NCBI GenBank assembly: GCA_900155495.1
Contig: FTLJ01000647.1
Location: 1 to 64,000 of the forward strand
DNA length: 64,000 nucleotides
Source: Porogramme epimiltina
Lineage: Eukaryota; Basidiomycota; Agaricomycetes; Polyporales; Polyporaceae
Direction of reading: 5' to 3'
Positions 57,285 through 64,000 of this stretch are shown piece by piece. Both the position numbers and the translations under genes were made by a program. Each line of letters opens with the position of its first letter. The stretch's first letter is position 1. The notes below the pieces were generated by a model that saw only the letters and a program-made list of their open reading frames with translations, was not told where the DNA came from and did not search any database.

Positions 57285-58422
57285 ATGTTCGCCCGCAAGC
57301 ACAGCGTCGCCCTCACATTCTTTTGCCTCGTCGTAGCCCTGGGCTTGGCCAACGTATCCGAGGCGAACTCGCTCGTTCACACCCCCCGCGACCATGCAGG
57401 GCTCAACCGCATGATCAAGAAGCGTGCTACCACCAGCTCGGAGGGCAACGTCCTTGCTAGCATCTTCAACCCCGTCGTCGGCGCCGAGAGCGATCCCACA
57501 GGCTCGCTCTCCACCGACTCCTCGACCGCCACCGGCACGTCGAGCACGGGTACTGGCTCGAGCACCGGCACCACGTCCGCCTCGGCTACGACGTCGGCAA
57601 CCGATTCGACCTCGACTGGCACGTCAACGGTCAGCATCAGTCTTCCATTCGTCATATTGTTTCGCATGTTCATCTCCGTTTCAACAGGGCACCGACACTA
57701 ACACCAGCACCGGCACTGATACGAGCAGCACCGCTACTGATTCGACGACCTCGACGACCTCATCGAGCAGCTCCACCACCTCGTCGAGCAGCTCCTCGAG
57801 CTCCAGCAGCTCGTCGCCGACCAGCGCCCCCGCTGAGCCGACCACCTCGGCTGCTGATACCAATGATACCCCCACGAGCTCGACGCCCCACACCGTCACC
57901 CAGACGTCGTTCGTCGATGGATCGTCGGCCTCGAGCACCTCGACTGCCGAGCTGTCCAGCGCCGCGTCGAAGTCCACGAGCCACATCACCCGCACCACGC
58001 TCACCGTGATCATCGCTGTCGCGGCCTCCATTGGTGGTATCGCCCTGGCCTGGACGCTCTTCCGCAAGTGGAAGCTCCGCCCGTCGTCCAACTTCGACGA
58101 CCGCATGCAGCCCATCGACTGGCAGCCGACCAACGCCTCGGACGACTCGGGCCTTCCCACCCACCGCCGCGCGGGCTCGGGTGGCTCGTTCCATTCCTCG
58201 GGCCACGGCCACGACGGCTACGGCGCCACGTCCAACCGCGGCCACGGCCTCGACCCGCTCCCGGACCACGACTTCACGGCGGGCCCCACCGCGCTCGCGC
58301 CGGTCGGCGGCTACGCTGACCTCCAGCGCGGCCCCAGCCCGCAGCCGAACATGGCGGAGCTCAACCGCGGCCCGAGCATGAACTCGCACCAGTATGGCTA
58401 CAACCAGGGTGCGCGGTACTAG
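57285..58422 (+). CDS. Ser/Thr-rich single-pass surface protein
   Basis: Two exons (57285-57629, 57688-58422) encode 359 residues. A signal peptide (about 1-27, LTFFCLVVALGLANVSEA) is followed by a dibasic KKR at about 45-47, a likely Kex2-type cleavage site. Then comes a 150-residue mucin-like ectodomain of Ser, Thr and Gly, sure to be O-mannosylated if secreted. A membrane segment follows (TLTVIIAVAASIGGIALAWT), then an 110-residue cytosolic tail rich in Gly, His, Ser and Pro (SGGSFHSSGHGHDGYGAT). This is the layout of fungal wall-stress sensors of the Mid2/Wsc kind, but no WSC or other named domain is present. Function unknown. Confidence 0.75.
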
Positions 58423-59461
58423 ACGTGCTTCCTGCCCACCCACCCGGACTGTAACGCGGCGCTGCGCGTTCTCGTTGTACGGTAATAGCAGTGGACCTCG
58501 GTTACATCGATACCTGTTCAGTACGCTGGCGGGGCCTGTTCGGTGATGCTCACGCCCGCAGGCCCTGCTGTTGCTTCCTCCCTCCCACACAACCCCCCTC
58601 TTCCCTTTCGCGCCCCACCCACCCTTCCCCGTCCTCGTCCGTTCCCCGTCTCGACTTCCCGTTCCCGGTCCGTTTGCCTATCTTTAACCCGTTCTACCCT
58701 ATCGCGCTGGAGAAGTACGACCGATGTATTTTCTTCCACCTCCCCGCTGGACGCTTCGACGCTCCCCGTGCCCCGTGTGCCGCTAGCTTGGTTCATACGA
58801 CGGTCCGAGCAATCGCCCCGTTGACTGTTTCTTACGATGCCCCCTTCTCCCCTCCCTCCCAACCCCCTTGACGAGACACGTTTGCATGTGCGTACCGTTT
58901 TTCCAATGACGATGCGGCAAGACAGCGCGTCGACCCCGTCGCCCATCACTGTCCTCGCGTGCCTGGGGGTGCCTGCCGCCGCGTAAGCACGTCTCCATTA
59001 ATGACGTGACTAAGGAGGCTTGGGCCGCTCTGGTTCGTGCATCATGGCCATACGATTGTTCAACTTGTTTCGCCGCGCGCGTAGATGTGAAGAAGGATGT
59101 CTGCGGTGAGGATCAATCAGCGGCGGGCGCATCTCTCGCAGCTCCAGATCGCGCCGAGGCTTCGTTCGCACACCGTTCAACAAGAGATCGCTGGAATGCA
59201 GGCCTGACGACATCGATGGCCTGCTGCTACAATTGCTAGAAGTACATGTGTACACAGATGTGGAATGTGGAACGTGGAATGCACCATGTCCACTTTCAAC
59301 TCCCTCCAACGCGTCCACAGCCACACACCCGTCCAGAGAACGTTCCGCGCAGCCTTGTATTTACGGACACGGGGGGTGCGGCTCGAGCTTAATCCCGGGG
59401 AGCGGACGCTTCTGCAGGTGCCAGAAACAAGCTAGGGGATTTCCGCCTCTCGGCACACCCG
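58423..59461. other. Convergent 3' regions, nothing recognised
   Basis: About 1 kb between the stops of the surface-protein gene and the GNL1 gene. Pyrimidine-rich near 58560-58640. Open frames of 60-140 codons on both strands overlap and show no motif. Confidence 0.45.
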
Positions 59462-62235
59462 TTAGTCCGAGGCGCCACCGTCACCGTCACCATCGTCGTC
59501 ACCGTCGTCGCTGTCCGACTCCCCGTCGCTCTCGTCGGGCCCCCCGTCGTCCAGGAGGAGCGCCCCAAATCTGCCAGCTCCGCCCCGGCCGGGCGGCGCC
59601 GCTGCGCCGCGCTTCCCACTGCGGGGCGCAGGCTCCTCCTCGTCGCTGCCGTCGTCATCGTGGTCGTCGTCGCTCCCCTTGGAGTCTCCGGGCCCTTCTT
59701 CCGAGCCGGGGTCGGTCTCGCCGTCGCTGGGAGGCTGCGCGCGCGCAGCGTCGGCCCGGCCCTCCTCCTCCTCCTCAAACTCGCTATCGACGTCCTCGTC
59801 CTCACCGTCGGCTGTGCCGTCGGCGTGCGGGGCCCATATCCCGTCCGCGGGGTCGCGCTGGCGCGCCGCGATCGCTTCTGCTTCGGTGCCGGGCGGCCAG
59901 AACGCCCAGCGGATCCGCCCCTCGGCGAGCGCGCGGAGGACTGCGCGGGGCCGCGGCGGGAGGGAAGGCGAGAAGGGCGGGGAAGGGGGGAGGTGCGTCG
60001 GGGAAGCAGGTATCGAAGGCGACACCGCGCGTCCGTCCGTCGTGCGCGGAGGGCGGAGGGCGGGAGGCGGTGGGGCGCGACAGTGACGCAGCGCGCGCAG
60101 CAGAGGCCAGAAGACGGTTTGTACGAGAGCGGGGCGTGGGCGTAGGCAGGAAAGAGAAGGTAAGAGAAGGACGAGAAGGCGGTGCTGAGCGCAACGTTAC
60201 GTGGGCGGGAGAGGGCGCACTCACTAGCGTTGCCTGCGCGGTTCACGTCGGGCCGGCCGGCCTTCGCAGTGACCCAGCCCTTCTTCTCGGCGTAGGCGGT
60301 GAGCACGTCCATCGCCGTCCACACGGGGGCCGCTGCTGCGCTCGCGCCCGCGCCCGCGCTGGGGCCGGGGCCTGGGCGCATCCCCTCGCGCCAGGTCCGT
60401 TTATCCTGCGCGGGCGGGTGCGCGAGCGCGGGGTGCGTGAGACCCAGGATCTTCTCGAGCGGGAGAAGCTGCGCGGCGCGGTAGACGCAGAGCGGGACTG
60501 CGGACACGCGGGAGATGGGGAGGATCCCGCTCAGGACCTGCGGGAGGTGAAGAGGCGGCCGCATTCAATTTCGGGGAGGCGGGCGGCGCGCCGAGGGGGG
60601 GGGGGACGCGACGGCGCACCTGGTCCTCCATCGGGACATAGTTGGGTACGACGAGGCCTGGGCAGTCGACGAGCCGCACCTCGGGCGTCCAGAACAACGT
60701 CTGGAAGTGTTTGGTCTGCGGGGGGTTTGTGGGGTCAGCCGGCGGCTTTTAGATGGGATCCCAGAGGCACGGCTTACTTTCCCAGGCGTTCGCGAGGCCC
60801 TGACCTTCTGCGTACCAAAGAGCGCGTTCAACAGCGAAGACTTGCCCACGTTCGGCTGGCCTGGTGCGAAATCGCCCGCACAGAATCCGCGGCGGGGGAC
60901 ACGTGAGATGGTGGCGCTCTTGGCCTCATTTAAAAACTAAACGTACCGATGAGACCAATGGTCAGATACTCGGGCTCGGAATCCTCGTCGTCCGCATGCT
61001 CACCGGCCGCTTCGTCTTCTAAGGCCGCCTTATTCGCCCTGGGCGCAGCGGCGCCACCGACGACGGTGCCCACCTGGCCGCCGTGTGCGCTGAGCACGGC
61101 CTCCCAGTTCACCTCCGCCTTGACTCGCGGCTTCCAAGCAGCCAGCCTCTCCGGCTTCGTTTGCACGGACGGCGGAGGCTCGAGAAGCTCGGCATGTGTT
61201 TCCCGGAGAGCGTCAACCAGCGTCTGGCGAAACGCGGACGGAAGATGGGGCTCGTGCGCGCGCTTCCGTGTGCTGGACGTGGCTTCCCCATCCGGGAACT
61301 TTTCCACATAGGACTCGACCTGGACGACGCGCATCCCCGGATACTGTGCGCGGAGGTACGCGGTCCAGGCTGCGGCCCTGTGGGGGCCGGAGATGTCGAC
61401 CTTCGTGAGGAGGAGGACGGTGCGGAGGCGCGACGCGTTCGGAACATTGGCCAGGTACGCGCCGAGCGCGGGAGGGAAGTGCAGCGTCGGGCAGCGCGAG
61501 TCGAGCAGGATGAGCAGGATCTGGGATATTTCGGTCACGCGCCATCTGCCGGCTGCCGGTCAGCACCGCTGCGCACGCACGCGCGGAGGAGGGGAGGGGG
61601 AGGGCGCCGATGGGGAAAACCTACAGCTGCCGCCAGACTTCAAGGTTGCGCTCGAATGAGGTCGGCGCATGTGGCATGCGTTCCGTGCCCGTCGCCTCAC
61701 CGGGCGCGGGTTCGTGGGCGGCCGCCGGTGGTGAGGTGCGGCCGGTGGGCGCGGCGAAGGACTGGGAGGTGGTCCACGCGTTCACCGCATCATCAGCCTG
61801 TGCGAGCCACTTCCTGAAGAGCCCCTCTTCGTTCGCCTCGACTTCCTTCTTGGACATGTCGTAGCGCCACTTTGGACGCTTGGGGCAGGTCAGGGGGGCG
61901 CCGTGGGCGCCGTGGGGCGGTTTGTCAACATCCGGGAGGATCGCTCGGTCGGGGGGTATTGGGCGTGTGAGCGGTAGCGAGGCAGCGAGGGCTTTTGTGC
62001 TCTCCAAAAACGCCGGGGGGAGCTTTACGAAAGAGGACTCGAGGCGGCGGGACGCGTCTGCGGCGGGTGGGCGCGCGTTCGCGCCGAGCGGCAGGCCTGT
62101 GGGTCCCTTGCGACCCTTGCGATGTCTGTCGGGCTTAGCGGGCGCGGGCGGGGGGACGTCGCCTCGCTTGACGGCGCGCTTGAGCTGGAGCTGCTCCTTG
62201 CGCTGCTTCGCGGAGAAGGGCTTGCGCCGCTGCAT
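59462..62235 (-). CDS. GNL1: GNL1-type circularly permuted GTPase
   Basis: A member of the YlqF/YawG GTPase family linked to ribosome assembly and nucleocytoplasmic cycling. The ATG at 62235 begins MQRRKPFSAKQRKEQLQLKR, the basic N-terminus typical of GNL1. GTPase motifs come in permuted order: G5-like ILLILLDSRCP and G4 TVLLLTKVDISG first, then G1 IGQPNVGKSSLLNALFG, then G3 VRLVDCPGLV. The exon after G3 (ISRVSAVPLCVYRAAQLLPL and MDVLTAYAEKKGWVT) is the family's helical C-terminal region. The last exon is a long acidic tail (EFEEEEEGR, DDDHDDDGSDEEE) ending DGGASD. Several introns lie between these blocks; the splice at the G1 exon is near 60870-60950. Confidence 0.88.
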
Positions 62236-63170
62236 CGTGGGGGATCGCGCACTATCTGAGACTGAGGCCGCGCCGGGTCCTGTGTCTGATGGGGGCTCTG
62301 GGCGGGGCGGCAGGCGATGTAGGAGGCGGTCTTGGCTGTTGGGGGGATGTGGCAGACGAGGACGGGATGGCAGCTGCAGGCGGGGGTAGCGCCGATGACG
62401 ACGGCGGAGAGGGATCCTCGTGTCTGGAGTCGGATAATTGGAGATCTCGCCCGATCTCCGTTTTGACTTTCTGCCTCCCGCTCCCGGCCCTCGCCGTCCC
62501 TGGCTGGTGGCGAGACCCGCCTCGCGAGTGCGCGTCGCCTCAGGCCGCCTCCCGGGATCACGAGAGGAATCAGCGTCGTTGCCTGCCGCGTGTCCGCGCG
62601 GACGACGGTCTCGCGATATCTGCACTCGCGCGAGCACGTTTCTGGGGCCTGGTTCAGCCTGGCTCTGAGCTCATCAGTGCCTCAGCGGGCCTCATGGTCG
62701 CCGCACAGCTCCTCGTTCCGCCGCCCTCGGAGGAATGGGCTCTCCCATGGCGCGCGCGCGGGGGCGGTCCGCGGCGGAGGGGACGGATGGGGCTAGCGTC
62801 GAGGCGTTCATTTACGGCGGGGGATGCCAGGCTGCTCATGCCGCGGGGGGTGCCTAGCGGGGCGGGGGACGAGGGCAGCGTGGGGCGCGGCGGGCGAGGG
62901 CGCGTCGATGGGATCTGGGGGGTGATGATGTCGGGGCCGGGCCTGGGACTTGGGCATGGAGCGCTGGGAGGAGAGGGCTTGAGGCGGGGGAGAGAAGCTG
63001 TCGCCTGGCGCTGGATCGCGGCCGGGGGGGCTCCGGGAGGGCTCCGAGTCGTGGCTGTCTCCTGCCGCCTGCGAATCATCCCCTCTTTGGTCCAATGCCA
63101 GAGCGTCCCCGATGTCACCTCGCCATCCTTTCTTCTTTCTCTCCCCACCCATGACTATCCCCGCCTCCCC
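62236..63170. promoter_or_regulatory. Divergent intergenic region
   Basis: 935 bp between the starts of GNL1 (-) and the methyltransferase gene (+). An open frame extends left from the methyltransferase ATG through this region, and another extends right from GNL1. Both are Arg/Gly/Pro-rich and lack motifs, so I treat them as translated non-coding DNA. No TATA box is evident. Confidence 0.4.
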
Positions 63171-64000
63171 ATGATGTACATGGGCTCCAGCCATCCCTTC
63201 GCCCCCCGCCAGTCCAGACACAGCTCCTCCTCCACCGCCACCTACGCTAGTCCCTCCGACGGCCGCAGAGCCATCTTCCGCAAGGAGAACCAGTTCATCG
63301 ACCGCTATGGCTCCAAGCTGCACGCTTACGACAGAGACAAGGCCCCATATCCCTGTTCCTTCGACAGGGACGTCATGGAGGTGTACGTCCTCTAACCTCC
63401 TCCCCATCCTCTCCAAGCGCTCACCCGCACACCAACCCGCAGGCAGTGTCTGGACAACGCCCTCGTCGTAGCTACCAAGGGCTTTCCCGCCTTCTCGGAT
63501 CTCCAGAGCCCGCCTAAGCGATGCTTAGACATCGGCACAGGCGTACGTTATCTCCCTGCGGCTCGTGATTACCACTCTGCTCACCCGCCACCCTTAGTTG
63601 GGTCTCTGGGTCGTTTCAGCAGCAAAGACCTGGACGGAGACGACGTTTGTGAGCGGATACCCGAATTTCAAGTCCGGCGTAACACTCACGTAATGAATAC
63701 CTCAGGTCGGCCTCGACATGGTCAATATTCAGATACCCCACAAGACACTAGACCCGGATATTGCGGATCGGATAGAATGGGTTCATTGCAACATGTACGT
63801 ACGCTGTTGCTGTGCCGCGCTCCTCCCCTGCTCACGGCTGCTCCAGTCTTCGAAATAGGTTGCCTTTCGATGACGACGAGTTCGACCATGTGCACATTCA
63901 AGGGCTTGCCCTCGGTATCCCTGAGAACAAGGTACGCGGTTGTCGACATCATGACATCATTGGGGTGGCCTATTAACGCTACATCTCAGTGGTTTGACAT
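63171..64000 (+). CDS. SAM-dependent methyltransferase, 5' part (runs off the window)
   Basis: Partial. I start at 63171 (MMYMGSSHPFAP). An N-terminal Ser-rich stretch is followed by IFRKENQFIDRYGSKLHAYD. After introns the class I methyltransferase core appears: motif I RCLDIGTGLGLWVVSAAK, post-I FVGLDMVNIQIP, and LPFDDDEFDHVHIQGLALGI. The exon 1 junction is GAG GT, intron, G CAG, giving MEVQCLDNAL. These motifs occur in a fungal family of unassigned methyltransferases; the substrate is unknown. The 3' exons lie beyond 64000. Confidence 0.8.

Noticed and set aside
59233..60906. 557-codon plus-strand open frame opposite the GNL1 gene
   Set aside because: Arg/Gly-rich translation of the complement of GNL1 exons and introns. 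GNL1 motifs on the other strand are decisive.

Overview
The window is nuclear DNA of a filamentous basidiomycete, most likely an Agaricomycete of polypore type. Genes are GC-rich, face both ways and lie close together. Nearly all are cut by many 50-70 nt introns. The content is also typical: Zn2Cys6 regulator, solo homeobox genes, F-box proteins, a Crinkler-type NTPase, a xylose reductase and cell-surface polysaccharide lyases. No tRNA, rRNA, CRISPR array or intact transposon was found. Exon boundaries were worked out by hand from splice sites and reading frame, so gene spans are firmer than some internal junctions.

Layout. 0.8-4.8 kb: a GDP-fucose-type nucleotide-sugar transporter (-) facing an O-fucosyltransferase-like enzyme (+), a probable fucosylation pair. 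5.6-7.8 kb: a Crinkler-type ubiquitin-like/P-loop protein (-). 8.6-10.6 kb: an FBXO21-like F-box/SirB1/YccV protein (+). 11.1-14.4 kb: ketopantoate reductase (-) and D-xylose reductase (+), divergent. 14.7-17.4 kb: a PB1-UBA protein with a candidate LIR motif, p62/NBR1-like in layout. 19.5-21.3 kb: an F-box protein. 21.9-27.8 kb: two paralogous homeobox genes bracketing a membrane-anchored heparinase II/III-like lyase. 28.1-35.5 kb: Utp17/WDR75 ribosome-biogenesis factor (-) and a Zn2Cys6 transcription factor (-). 37.4-38.4 kb: a REEP/TB2-DP1 ER-shaping protein (+). 38.7-47.3 kb, all minus: chromodomain/coiled-coil/zinc-finger protein, exocyst Sec3, ceramide glucosyltransferase. 47.7-49.5 kb: a TPR/F-box/LRR protein of Dia2/Pof3 type (+). 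49.6-51.1 kb: TatD nuclease (-). 51.7-53.4 kb: peroxisomal 3-ketoacyl-CoA thiolase (+). 53.9-56.6 kb: a second copy of the lyase (+). 57.3-58.4 kb: a Ser/Thr-rich single-pass membrane protein (+). 59.5-62.2 kb: GNL1-type circularly permuted GTPase (-). 63.2 kb to the end: the 5' part of a methyltransferase (+).

Most striking points: a 60-nt AT-AC intron needed to restore the invariant GHPLG motif of the thiolase; coding micro-exons of 8, 9 and 11 nt in three unrelated genes, plus a run of 14-30 nt exons in the xylose reductase; two GC-AG introns; a PB1-LIR-UBA protein that looks like a fungal selective-autophagy receptor lacking a ZZ domain; a lyase gene pair whose 3' halves are far more alike than their 5' halves; and two homeobox paralogues sharing an intron position and a short C-terminal motif.
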